Shown here piece after piece: positions 1 to 14,638 of a stretch of 23,425 nt of DNA. The stretch lies in the NCBI GenBank assembly GCA_002104895.1, contig MCFG01000351.1, positions 50,001 through 73,425 on the forward strand, read 5' to 3'. The notes below the pieces were generated by a model. That model was not told where the DNA came from and ran no database searches. It saw only the letters and a program-made list of their open reading frames with translations. This DNA is from Anaeromyces robustus (taxonomy: Eukaryota > Neocallimastigomycota > Neocallimastigomycetes > Neocallimastigales > Neocallimastigaceae). Position numbers and translations under genes: made by a program. Every line of letters starts with the position of its first letter. Within the stretch, counting starts at the first letter, position 1.

Positions 1-3168
<3,168 letters not shown>

Positions 3169-3554
3169 AAATAATGATACATGATACCCTTAAAAAAAAA
3201 ATAAATAAAAAATAATGATACCTATAAATTCAAAATATATTATGAATGATTTAATAATTTTAATAGTAAAAAAAATAAATACCCATCAATTCAAAAATAA
3301 ATAAATCAATAAATAAAGAATGAATAAATGAATGAATTGATACATTTAGTTTTAAATTTAACTAATAATAATCATTATAAAAAGAAAATAATATTAATTC
3401 CTGATAGTATTTTAATTAAACACTTTTTTATTTTTAATGTTATTATTTAAGTATTTATATATATGAGTTAAAGAATTTTGTAAAATATGTAAAAATGAAA
3501 CTTTTTTTTTTTTTTTAATTATTTATTTTATTTTTAATTTCAAAGAATAAATAT

Positions 3555-3641
3555 ATATAATATAATATAATATAATATATAATATAATATAATATATAAT
3601 ATAATATAATATAATATAATATAATATAATATAATATAATA
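3555..3641. repeat. (TATAA)n pentanucleotide array
   Basis: About 87 bp of near-perfect TATAA units lie roughly 390 bp downstream of the kinase stop codon. A similar pentanucleotide array, on a larger scale, is in intron 1 of the second receptor gene at 22353-22530. Confidence 0.9.
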
Positions 3642-4792
3642 GAGATAGAATTCAACAGTAATTGTATATCAAATAGAATAAAAATAAAACTGAAAAACTC
3701 TAAAAACAATGAATATAACTAAATATAAATAAGTAAACAAATATATAAATCCAAAAAGTTTTTAATTAAAAAAAATAATTGATTAAATTTCTAATTTAAT
3801 TCCAATAATATACCCATTTTATTATTAATGATGATATACACTTTATCAACATTAGAGCCATAATGAAGATGAATTAGAATTACAATAAAAAATATTAAAT
3901 AATATTCTATATAAATATTTAATAAATATTAATAATTATTATATTATATTAATATTAATATCAATACCAATTACCAATACCAATAAAACATTTATATGAT
4001 ATTTTTTTTATTAAATTTAAATTTATATAAATAATAATAATAATATTACTCTTATTTTTTTCTTTTTTAATATTTTAATAGATATATTAGGATAATATAT
4101 AAGAGTAATATGTCATTGTATATATATATTATTTTTAATTATCTATTTTATATTTAACATTATAGAAAATAATAAATAATAATTTAACTACTTGATACTT
4201 GATAATAGAAACCCAGTAATTATCATATTAACAATATAACATCACCAATAATACATATTAATAATATCTTATCTTATAGAATATATCAATTACAATAATA
4301 TTTTGATATATTAATAATAATACCTTTTTATTTAAATTTTGTTTTTAAATACATAAATTATAAATTATAATAATAAAAATATTCTCATAGAATTAAAACA
4401 TCGATATAAATTATGATATATATATATATATATGAATATTATGAACATAAAGACCTTAAATAAATTTTATTAAATAATTAAAATATTTTAAATATAATAA
4501 ATTTTTGTTCAATATTTTTTAATTAACCATTTGATAAAATACTTTATTCATAATTTAATTCATAATAATCAAATACATTTATTTATTTATTCATTCGTTC
4601 ATTTATTTATTTTATTTATTTATTTATTTTATTTAAATATTTATTTATTTATCCACTTATTTATCTATTTATCTGTTTATTTATTTATTTATTAATAAAT
4701 ATTTTAAATATTTTAATATTATATTTACCTAAAAAAATTAAAATAAAATGTAAAATGTATAGAATATAAAATATTAAGTTTAAAAACAAAAC

Positions 4793-4816
4793 AAAAAAAA
4801 AAAAAAAAAAAAAAAA

Positions 4817-4866
<50 letters not shown>
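4793..4866. repeat. Poly-A followed by (AAT)n
   Basis: A run of about 25 A passes directly into about 16 AAT units. This A-tail-plus-microsatellite structure can arise from degenerating poly(A) tails of retroposons, but no element body with flanking repeats is visible next to it, so it is only called a simple repeat. Confidence 0.85.
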
Positions 4867-4868
<2 letters not shown>

Positions 4869-5002
4869 GTATATTATATAATAATACTAAAAAAAAAATA
4901 TTATAAATGTATTTTATAATATCATCTTTTTTTTTTTTTTTTTTTTTTTTACTTTATTATTCTCTTAAATAATTATAAATATCTCCAAAAAACTATATTT
5001 TG

Positions 5003-5112
5003 GTTGACTTTTTTATTAGGGAGTGGGCTTACTGCTTCACATTAGGGAAGGTCAAAGAAGCATACCCCGGTCATAGCAAAAAAAAAAAAAAAAAAAAAAA
5101 AAGTTGACTTTT
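5003..5112 (+). mobile_element. SINE-like retroposed insert with poly(A) tail and target-site duplication
   Basis: A direct repeat of 10 bp, GTTGACTTTT, occurs at 5003-5012 and exactly again at 5103-5112. Between them is a core of about 65 bp (5013-5077) that is near 45-50% GC, unlike everything around it, followed by 25 A (5078-5102). Core plus A-tail plus flanking duplication is the classic result of target-primed reverse transcription of an RNA. The core can fold: TGCTTC at 5033-5038 pairs with GAAGCA at 5057-5062, and GGG at 5025-5027 with CCC inside 5065-5068, which suggests a structured non-coding RNA as source. I do not recognise it as tRNA, 5S, U1, U2, U4, U5 or U6. It has no coding capacity, and is probably a short or 5'-truncated copy. 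Confidence 0.65.
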
Positions 5113-5654
5113 GATTTTTATTTGGTTAATTATGCATTAGATATATAATATAAAAGTTTATTTTATTTTATCTATAAAATTATTAATTACCATTTTATAT
5201 TAATTTTATTAATAAATCTTAATTAATAATTAAATCGAAATAAATTATTTATAATCCATACAAAAAATAATATTTAATTATTTATTTAAAATAAATAATT
5301 TATATTTATTATATTTATTAGATAAATATTTTATTATTATTAATAAAATTATTTGTAATATATATAATTATTTTATATAAATAAAATAAAAAATAAAAAC
5401 CAAAAGCATACATATATAAACTTAAAAAAAAAAAAAAAAAAAACAGGGTATTATTAATAAAAAAATTTTTATTTTTTTATTTTTTATTTTATATATATAT
5501 ATAAAAAATAAAAATAAAAATAAAACATAAATTCATGTTTTATTAATAATATTATAAAATTTAAATTGTTTTTAACATATTATATATAAATAAATAAAAT
5601 AAGAATAAAAAAAAGTAAAATTTAATAGAAAAATTATTAATATTATTAATTAAA

Positions 5655-5686
<32 letters not shown>

Positions 5687-5806
5687 TAATCAAGAGAGAA
5701 AAAAAAGCAGTAAAAACATTCATAATATATATAACATAATTTATAAATAAATTTCAATTATTCGTCTTTTCTTTTCTTAACAACATAATAAATAAATAAA
5801 TAAAAA

Positions 5807-6847
5807 ATGGAAAAATCATTATTACAAAAAATACTATTTATCTTTGGATTATTCACATTATTTTTACCAATAGTTTCAGCTTTAGACGATGATACTGGAA
5901 TTGAATTAGATGGAGATGTTAATATTGAAATGGAAGGAGATACTGAAATCGAAAATAATAAATTTAAAGATGAAGAAGATAGAATACGAAATTTAAAGAT
6001 GCCACATGTTGATGATAAAAAAGAAAAAATAATAGAAAAAATAGAAATCCCAAAAATTATTCATCAATATGGTAAATTTATTATATATATATACTTTTTT
6101 TTTTATTAAATTTATTTTTTTTAATGTTATATTTAGTTATGGTTTCTAAATGTACTAATAATTACAATTATAATTGTAATTATTATTAATAAAATTAATT
6201 GAATAATAATCACATATAGTTATATATATTTGAATATATTTATATATTATATTATAATGAAATATTTATTGAATATGTTTATTATAAGTACTATTAATCA
6301 ATATTATTCTTTTATCCTATATTATTCAATAATTTTTATCACATTTATTAACTATCATTATTTATTATTAACTATTATTTATTATTTATTATTTATTATA
6401 ATTGTTTATTATTTTTTATTCCAAATTTTTTTTTATTATTATTTTATTATCATATATTATTGATTTATTTATTAATAATTATAATTATATAATTATTTAT
6501 ATTTTTTGTATTTAATATTTATTTATTATTGAATAATGGTATTTAATAGTAAGATCAAAAGATTCAATTTCAGAACATACTCAAAAAAATATCAACAGTT
6601 GGAAATCTTTAAATAGTGATTGGGAACATAAATTATATGATTTTGATGATATCAAAAACTTTATGGAAACTCATCATTCAAAAGTTATTGACTTATGGAA
6701 TGTTTTAGAATTTGAAGAAAAAATACATATGTGGAAATATGCCATTCTTGAAACATTTGGTGGTGTTTATGCTGATGCCGATTGTTATTGTGTAAAACCA
6801 ATTAATCAATGGTAATAATTATAAACTTTTAAAAATAATAATATATA

Positions 6848-6911
<64 letters not shown>

Positions 6912-7572
6912 TAATAATAATAATAATTAATAATAATAATTAAAAATTAATAATATTCATAATTAATTCATAATATATATATTCATTATTAATATTAATA
7001 TTATATATCAAATATATTTATTTCATGATTTTCTTTTCTTTTTTTTTTTTTAAACATCAAAATTGAAAAATGAAAAATAAAAATAAAAATAAAAAAGGAT
7101 AGAAAAATATAATAAATCAAATATTCTTATAGGTTTAGATTATTTATATATTCCAGATAAAATTTTAACTGAAAAAAAATTAACCGATTCTATTGAATTC
7201 AATGTAAAAACTATTGTTTCAGCACCAGGTCATGAAATTCTTAGTAATATGGCATTTTATATCCATCGTTTTAGAGTTTTAGGTACATTAAAAATTATGG
7301 AAATTGATCCAGATTATAAAAAAAAGGGTAGAATTTATTTCAGTGTAGGAGAAGCTCTTTGGACAGAAAGTGTTTTCAATTATTTAATTGAAAATAATGT
7401 TATATTAAAAGATATTGTAGAAGGAGGATTAGTTAAAGATGTTGCTGTTTTACCACCAAATTCCTTTTCCTATGAAGCAAATAATCTTTCTGATTTACCT
7501 GATGATGCCTTATCTGTTTATTTCCCAGAAAAATCAAAAACCGTTAAAGAAAAAAATGATTATATTATATAA
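5807..7572 (+). CDS. Och1-like DXD glycosyltransferase, secretory pathway
   Basis: Exons 5807-6071, 6550-6811 and 7098-7572 join in frame to 333 residues. Residues 1-25 are a hydrophobic signal peptide or type II anchor ending near VSA, followed by an acidic stem (about 26-75) rich in Asp, Glu and Lys. The catalytic part begins with IPKIIHQ (about 82-87), then SWKSLNSDWEHKLYD and WKYAILETFGGVYADADC, with the DXD metal/nucleotide-sugar motif as Asp164-Ala-Asp166. Later come ILIGLD, SAPGHEIL and WTESV, in the order seen in the glycosyltransferase sugar-binding DXD family (PF04488) and yeast Och1-type mannosyltransferases. By family it transfers a sugar from a nucleotide-sugar to a glycan in the Golgi; donor and acceptor are not readable here. 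The third exon was placed by an AAG acceptor at 7095-7097, which restores W-I-E-K and ILIGLD; the more obvious TAG at 7130-7132 breaks the frame. The ATG at 5807 sits in an A-rich context. Confidence 0.87.
6156..6185. repeat. Perfect 30-bp palindrome in glycosyltransferase intron 1
   Basis: The sequence reads identically on both strands with 15-bp arms and no loop, and contains one G/C pair on each side. It lies in the 478-bp intron 6072-6549, which is long for this window. It could extrude a cruciform or fold in the pre-mRNA; function unknown. Confidence 0.85.
6850..6909. repeat. (AAT)n microsatellite in glycosyltransferase intron 2
   Basis: About 20 AAT units lie shortly after the donor of the 286-bp intron 6812-7097. 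The rest of the intron is AT-only apart from a pyrimidine stretch near 7030-7052. Confidence 0.9.
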
Positions 7573-7905
7573 AGGAATGATGTATAAATCATATAAATAT
7601 TTTAATGTATATTAAAAAATAAAAATAAAAATATTAATAAAAAAAGAAAAGAAAAGAATGAAAGAATGAATGAAGGAAAGAAAGAAAATAAAAAATATAT
7701 ATATATTAAAAATTAAATAATAATAATAATAATAAAATAAAATAAAATAAAAAAAAAAGAGTTGATATTAAAAATATATATGTAAATATTTTCTAAAAAT
7801 ATCATATAATATTATATAATATATAAATTTAAACATACAAAATAATTCTTAATAAAATTATAAATAAATAAATCAATAAATAAAATATAAAAAAAAAAAT
7901 AATTA

Positions 7906-7948
<43 letters not shown>

Positions 7949-8774
7949 CTATTAATTTATAATCAAAATATGTAGAAAAAAAAATAATATCATAAATAAA
8001 AAAAAATAAAATAAATATAAAAATAAATAAATATAAAAATAAATAAATATAAAAATATCTTTATATATATATATATAAAGATATATAATATTATTATATT
8101 ATTATTTTAATAATATATAAAATAAATGCTTTTTTTTGTTCTTAAAATACTTAAGAAACTTTAACAAAATGAAAGAAAAAAAAAAGAGTAAATAATAAAT
8201 CTCTTTTCTTAATTTTTTAATTATCTTAAAGATGAAAGATGAAGATCAACAAGTAAAATAAAGAGTAGAGAGTTAGTTTGATTTATAATAACATAAAACA
8301 TTAAATAATAATTAATTAATAAATTTAATTTACTTTATTATATATTTTATTTTTATTTTTATTTTACTTCATTTTATTTTTTTATTTTTTATTTTTATTT
8401 TATAATAAATAGAATTTAAATAGAAATATAAATTGATTTCTACTTCACTATATTAAAAACTTTCTATCTTTATACAAAAATTTATTGTTTATATTATTTC
8501 TAATAATATTTAAGAATTAAATAATACTAAAAAAATTTATATATATTAATATTATTTTCAATTTTTTAATTTTTAAATTATAATATTATATATATATATA
8601 TATTAATTAAATATTTATTTATTTATTTTTTTTTAAACATTTATATATATATAATAGTATAGTATTTGTGTGTATCGAAAAATAATAATATATCTTCACT
8701 TATTATAATTATTATTATTATTCGATCATTATTTTATAAGATATTTATGTTTTATGTATATTTCCCTTAAAAAA

Positions 8775-8812
<38 letters not shown>

Positions 8813-8816
8813 AATT
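7573..8816. other. Gene-free spacer between convergent genes
   Basis: It separates the glycosyltransferase stop (+) from the stop of the first receptor gene (-), so both 3' UTRs and poly(A) sites must be here. AATAAA-like hexamers are too frequent in this composition to name a site. It holds an (AAT)n array (about 7906-7947), a repeated A-rich unit near 8003-8055, a 30-bp palindrome at 8055-8084, and about 32 T at 8777-8808 just beyond the receptor stop. Confidence 0.75.
8055..8084. repeat. Perfect 30-bp palindrome between convergent genes
   Basis: Fifteen-base arms centre on a (TA)n core, with one C/G pair on each side (ATATCTTTA on the left, TAAAGATAT on the right). It is symmetric, so it would fold in transcripts from either strand. 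A role in 3' end formation for the convergent genes is conceivable but unproven. Confidence 0.8.
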
Positions 8817-11450
8817 TTATATACGAATTTCACCAAGTTGTTTCCTATTTTGTTGAAGTAAAGTAGGGAAAATAGAGAAAAACATTGTTTCTACTATTTC
8901 ATCTTTTGCCTAATTAAATTATAAATATATTTGTTAATTATTATTATTTATTATTTATTATTTAAATAAATGAATTCTATATTAATAATAATATATTTGA
9001 CTTACTTCATCAAATATTCCTATAGTTGGAAAAGTATAGAAAGCATGATGAATTTTTTTAACTGTATTACTTGTAAGATTAACAGAAGCTGCTCCGTTAA
9101 TATCAATGAAACTTTTATTTATATTATTTATATTAATATATATATATATATTTATGAGTTTTCATATAATGATATTAAAATATTATTTCTTTATAATTAT
9201 AAAAAAAAGCTTACGTGTGATAAAATGAATTATAATAGGGTAATAATTCTGGATTTAATGGAAAATTTGGATTATAATATTCATCATCTTGGGAACTAGA
9301 ACTTTGGCTATTTATATCTTGAAGTAAATAATGATTACTGTTACTCTCATTAGAATTATTAATATTAATGTTACTATTTTGTCTTTTTATAACTTTATTA
9401 GCATATTTTCTTAATATACAATAATTTTCCCAAAACAAAACATTTTCTACTGAAAATTCTTGAATTGCAATAGTTTTTAATTCTTCAATTAAATTTGGTG
9501 AACGTAAAACTATATAAATAGTTAATGATTTTATTATTAATAGTAGTAGTATTAGTATTAATATTAGTATTAGTATTATTAGTATTAGTATTATCAGTAT
9601 TATTATTATTTAATTAATTTATTTTTAAATTTAAGTTTTACCTTTATAGAAGTATTGTAAAGAATTTGTTGGCTAAATGAAATAAAATAATAATAATAAA
9701 AAATTATAATAATAGTAATAATATATTTTATAAAAGTTATTATTCAATAAATCTTCAATTTTTCTTATTCTATTCATATTTAATATTTATTCATATTAAT
9801 ATTTATATTTATATATATATATATATATATATTACTTCATGTTCATGTAATTTATTCATTCTTTCAGTTCTTATACATTTTATTAATGGAATAACTACTG
9901 ATGTAGTTTGTATATAAAATCCGGTAAAAACAAAAATTAAAGTACCATTCTTGGTAGAATAATTTATTTTTTCTAATAATTCCTTATCTTTTATAATATG
10001 TTCATTAGTAATAACTTGTTTTATAATTTGTACTGTATAGTATAAAAATAAAATTTATTTATAAAATTAAAATAAATAATTATAATATATATATATATAA
10101 AATAAAAAATTAAACCAATTAATATTTTATTAATTCATATAATATTTGATTATAATATTTTTTTTATATAATAAATATAATATAATATAATATAATATAA
10201 TATATATTACATGTAAATAAGACAACAGCATTACTAAAACAGTCAAACTATTTATGTACATATTATATATACAAAAAATAGAATAATATTAATGGAATAA
10301 TATATTATTTTAATATATTTTTATAAAATATAAATATGTATATTAATAATAAGTATATTTATAGTTAATATAAATAAATAAATTGAATAAATACCATACT
10401 AATAATAATAATAAATAAATTAATACTAATAAATAAATTAATAATAATAATAATAATAATAATTCTTTACCTTAATACCAAATTTATGATCATCTCTAAT
10501 TTTTGAAAAAGTAAATATACCTGCAATAATAAAATTGATAATACCAAATCCGATACTTGTTATTTTTGGTATCAGAAACATTGTTTGTATGAATTCCAAA
10601 CTAAAGCCTGTATTTACAGTACTTTTATCTAAATGATTAGCATTTACATAAGCATTCAATTTTGAATTAGATGCTATTTTATCATTAATATTGACGAATT
10701 GAGAACTAAATAAATAATTATAATAATTTTATTATTAAAGTTAGTAAAAATATATATATACAATTATTAATATTATTATTATTATATAATAAATCTTTTA
10801 ATATCTTTTTAATTATATAAAATAATTATAATTATTATTCTTACAATGAACAAGAGTGAGATTTATAATGAAAATAAACACAAATTGATACATCAAGAGT
10901 CTATATTGTATTATATATAACAATAATTAATTATTTAAATTTGTTTTAAATATATAATAATATTAATATTATTTTCTTTTCTTATTAATATTATTTTTAA
11001 TATAATTATATAAATATATAAATGAATTACTTACAACAAGAATAATGAATAAATTACGAACAATTCGCTATATATTTTATATTTTAATTATTTTTTTTAT
11101 ATTAAAATCATTACATATATTAAATAATTTTAATTTAGTTTACATATATATTTATATATATATATCAAATCAAATTTTTATTGTACTATTATATTATTAT
11201 TTTTACAGTTTATAGTTTATACTTATTGATAATTACTTTATCAACCATCTTATAAATTGATTTGTAATAAATATTAGGTTCCGTTATAGCACCACTCTTA
11301 GATTTCTTAATAAACTTTTCTTTACTTAATTCAGTAACTATAATTGATTATTAAATATCAAAAAAAAAAATTATAATACATTAAGTAATGAATAAATAAA
11401 AAAGATAATGATAAATAATAAGTAATAAATAAACAAATAATACTACTAAT

Positions 11451-11485
<35 letters not shown>

Positions 11486-12615
11486 CCTTTAAACACATTT
11501 AATTTGTATAATAAAATTAATCTAATCGCACGTGAAATAAAGCTATTTTATATTAAATAAAAAAAAAAAAAAAGTAAATAAAAATTTATATAAAATTTAT
11601 CAAGATATTATATAAGAATTAATATTTTTTTTCTTTTATTTCTAATTAAAAATTACCATAATTGCATAATGAATGAAAATACAGTTGGTGAATAATATGT
11701 ATCTATATTTTAAAAAAAATTTTTTTTATTATAAAAATATTCATTAAAATATTAATAATTATTATAAATGGAATATATATAATATTTGAAAACTTAAAAA
11801 AAATTATACATTATATAATATTTAAATAATATAATATAAAATAATGTAATATAATAAACTTACAAGCACATGGAATAGTAATTACTTGAGTAATCTTTTT
11901 TTATATATATAAAAGATAAAAAAAAAAGTGTTAAGAGATTTATTAAAATAAAAAATTATAAATAAATTATTCTTTTTTTGTCTTTATTATTATATTTTAT
12001 TATTTATTTTTTTTAAAAAAAAAAAAAAAAAAAAACTTACTAAATTAAAAAATGTATATAAAAAGGTTGCTATACCACCAATAAATGTAAGAATGAAATT
12101 TCTTTGTTTTACAATATACCATTTTCTATAATGATATAACCTATATATAATATATATATCAAATTTTAATATATATGTTAATAGTTTATAATAGATATTA
12201 TTATATTTAATTATAGGTGACAATATATTTAAATTTAAACTTATTCTTACCATATTAAAGATATAAAAAAATAAATTACACAAAATATATTTAAGCCTGT
12301 AAATATATATAAAGTAGTTTTATCATTATTAATTAAACGCAGTTTATTATTATTCATTGTAGAATTTCCTTGTAAAATACTATTATTTGAATTTATATAC
12401 GATGGTAATATATTTGCATTGATCTCATTATTGTAATTGAGAGAATTGGCATAGTTTATATTGTGCATATTATTATAACCAGTATTTGATGCATCGTAAT
12501 AATCTATATTTTCTTCATTATTAAATACTGTGTTTACTGAATTATTAAAATTTACTATATCATCATAACCAGTATTTTTTGAATTATAGATATTCTCAAT
12601 ACTTTTTGAAGACAT
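8817..12615 (-). CDS. Seven-transmembrane protein with C-terminal RGS domain, copy A
   Basis: Fifteen exons in transcript order: 12615-12251, 12140-12041, 11894-11864, 11702-11657, 11542-11487, 11337-11237, 11067-11035, 10900-10845, 10705-10471, 10247-10211, 10032-9836, 9672-9642, 9509-9215, 9111-9006, 8909-8817. All introns are GT-AG and the frame closes to 593 residues. The first 100 residues are an Asn/Ser/Tyr-rich, probably extracellular tail. Membrane segments are near 101-124, 138-160, 167-195, 234-256, 302-329, 342-362 and 384-407. From about 430 to 586 is an RGS box: EFSVENVLFWENY, a 50-residue low-complexity insert, then FIDINGAASVNLTS and GIFDEAKDEIVETM. RGS domains speed GTP hydrolysis by G-alpha; 7TM-RGS fusions (fungal GprK, plant AtRGS1) link an external cue to this. 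Glu451, Asn452 and Asn539 match RGS4 contact residues Glu87, Asn88 and Asn128. The ligand is unknown. Copy B lies 6.1 kb upstream in transcript sense. Confidence 0.9.
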
Positions 12616-13505
12616 TTTTTTATTTATATAATATAAATTATTTCTTTAAATTATTAAAAAATAAAAATATATATATATTAATTAATATTACATAAAATAA
12701 AATCAATAAAAAATTTATATTATATCATATATAATATTTTATATATACCTTTATTTAAAATCATATATATATATTAAAAATAGATTCTTAATTCATAATT
12801 CACTTTATATTATATATATAGTAAAAATAATAACTTTAAATTTCTCTTTTTTATATATCGAAAAGATTATTTTTAAATTAATATATTTTAAAAAATATAT
12901 ATATATATATATTAATCTAATAATAATAGTTTCTGTTTCCTTGTTACTGATTTATGAAAATATATTGAAAATATATTATATAAAAATTAACATTAAATAT
13001 TATTATATAATATTAAAATTCTTTTGAGTTTTAATAGATTCAAATAATCTTTTTTTTTTTTTTTTTTGAATACTTTGAAAAAAAAAAATTAAATTATTGA
13101 TTTTAAAGGAGAAACATATATATTTATTATTTGTATATATAGAAATTCTCTTAATTCGTTTTATTAAGAGTCAAAAAAAAAACTATATTTTTGGGTATAT
13201 TTTATTTAACATTTATTTAAATTAAATCTTTTTTTTAAAAAAAAATTATAATGTTAATATACTCTTTTTTTTTTATTTTTTTTTTGAAAGAGAAAAAAAA
13301 AATTACAATAAAAAAACAATAGAAATAGTAAACAAGAATAATATCAAGTTATATTATATATAAAATATATTGCAACATATATACAAATATATACAATAGT
13401 ATTGAAAATCTGTGTAAACTATGATAAAAAATTATTCATTAAAGAAAATTGTTTGTACTACAATATCAAAAAAAAAACAATTAATAAATAAAATTTTATA
13501 CATAA

Positions 13506-13544
<39 letters not shown>

Positions 13545-13859
13545 ATTATTAAAAAAAATTATTAAAATTCAAGGGAATTTTAACATAAACAATACAGTAG
13601 AAATAGGTTTTTTTTTTTTTTTTTTCATGGAAAAAAATAAAGTTCATAATATATATAATAATTTCATATCACATTTTAAGCGTAAAATGTATATTTTAAT
13701 GTTTTACAAAAAAAAAATTAAAATTTCGTATAATTCTTAGTTGTGTGTAACAATAAATGTTACATTTATTATATATTTTTAATAAAAAAATATATTAATT
13801 TATTATATTATTTTATTAAAAAAAATTAAAAAATTTAAAAAAAAAAAACTCTATTGCAT

Positions 13860-13889
13860 ATATATTAATAAATTAATTTATTAATATAT
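13860..13889. repeat. 30-bp AT-only palindrome
   Basis: Perfect 15-bp arms with no loop, made of A and T only. In this composition such a palindrome can occur by chance, so it is recorded without functional claim. Confidence 0.7.
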
Positions 13890-14098
13890 TACATTTATAA
13901 TAGAAGAATTATATTGGATATATAATAAATTAATTATTAATATATTTTAAGATGAAAAAAAAATTTTTTTTTTAATATTTTTTTTTAATATTTTTTAATA
14001 AAAATAAAATTTCCATATTAAAATAAAAATTACAAAGAAAAAATTTATTTAATAATTAATTTAATGAATGAATCATGAGAGAATATTTAAAAAAAAAT

Positions 14099-14100
14099 TC

Positions 14101-14179
<79 letters not shown>

Positions 14180-14181
14180 TT
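14099..14181. repeat. (TTTA)n microsatellite
   Basis: About 20 near-perfect TTTA units in gene-free DNA, the same motif as in kinase intron 6 at 1258-1350. Confidence 0.92.
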
Positions 14182-14606
14182 TTGTTAAGGATTAATTAAA
14201 CATCCTTTTTTTTATCTTTCAAAAAAATTTAATAAACTTTAATAACTTAATAATTAATAATAATAGTTAATAATAAATAATAATAAATATATATTTAAAA
14301 AATTTTTATTTTTTATTTTATTTAATTATTATTTATTATTATTAACTATTATTTATCATTATAATATTAAAAAACATGCAAAAAAATAAATAAATAAAAT
14401 AAATAAATAATATTAATTAATTAATTAATAAAAATAATGTAAAAAAAAGTTTTATAATTATGTATATAAAATATTATAATATTGAAATTATCATTAGTAT
14501 TTATACAAAAAATTTAATTATTACCCTATTTTTTAATATTATTAATATTTTTTTTGATTAAATGTTAAGTAAACCTTTAAAAAATTGCAATTGGTAACAT
14601 TTTTAA

Positions 14607-14638
<32 letters not shown>

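Larger units (their letters stand above)
3169..5806. other. Gene-free intergenic region, same-strand spacer
   Basis: This is 2.6 kb between the kinase stop and the glycosyltransferase start. It is made almost wholly of A and T, and all frames are short or low-complexity. It holds a (TATAA)n array (3555-3641), a poly-A to (AAT)n array (4793-4866), TTTA-type runs near 4580-4690, and the retroposon-like insert at 5003-5112. The glycosyltransferase promoter and 5' UTR must lie in its last part, but no specific element stands out in such AT-rich DNA. Confidence 0.75.

Noticed and set aside
3555-3709. Minus-strand frame made of Ile and Tyr downstream of the kinase gene
   Set aside because: It is the translation of the TATAA array.
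5013-5077. tRNA or 5S-like gene in the GC-rich core, on either strand
   Set aside because: No acceptor stem, T-loop or clear A/B boxes can be laid out, and the length is too short; a retroposed RNA fragment explains the poly(A) and flanking repeats better.
6230-6463. Plus-strand open frame of 77 codons inside the glycosyltransferase gene
   Set aside because: It lies wholly inside intron 1, is made of Tyr, Ile, Leu and Phe from AT-rich DNA, and joining exons 1 and 2 without it gives a continuous family-like sequence.
9211-9438. Stand-alone minus-strand protein of 75 residues
   Set aside because: It is an internal part of exon 13 of receptor copy A that runs past the donor site at 9214.
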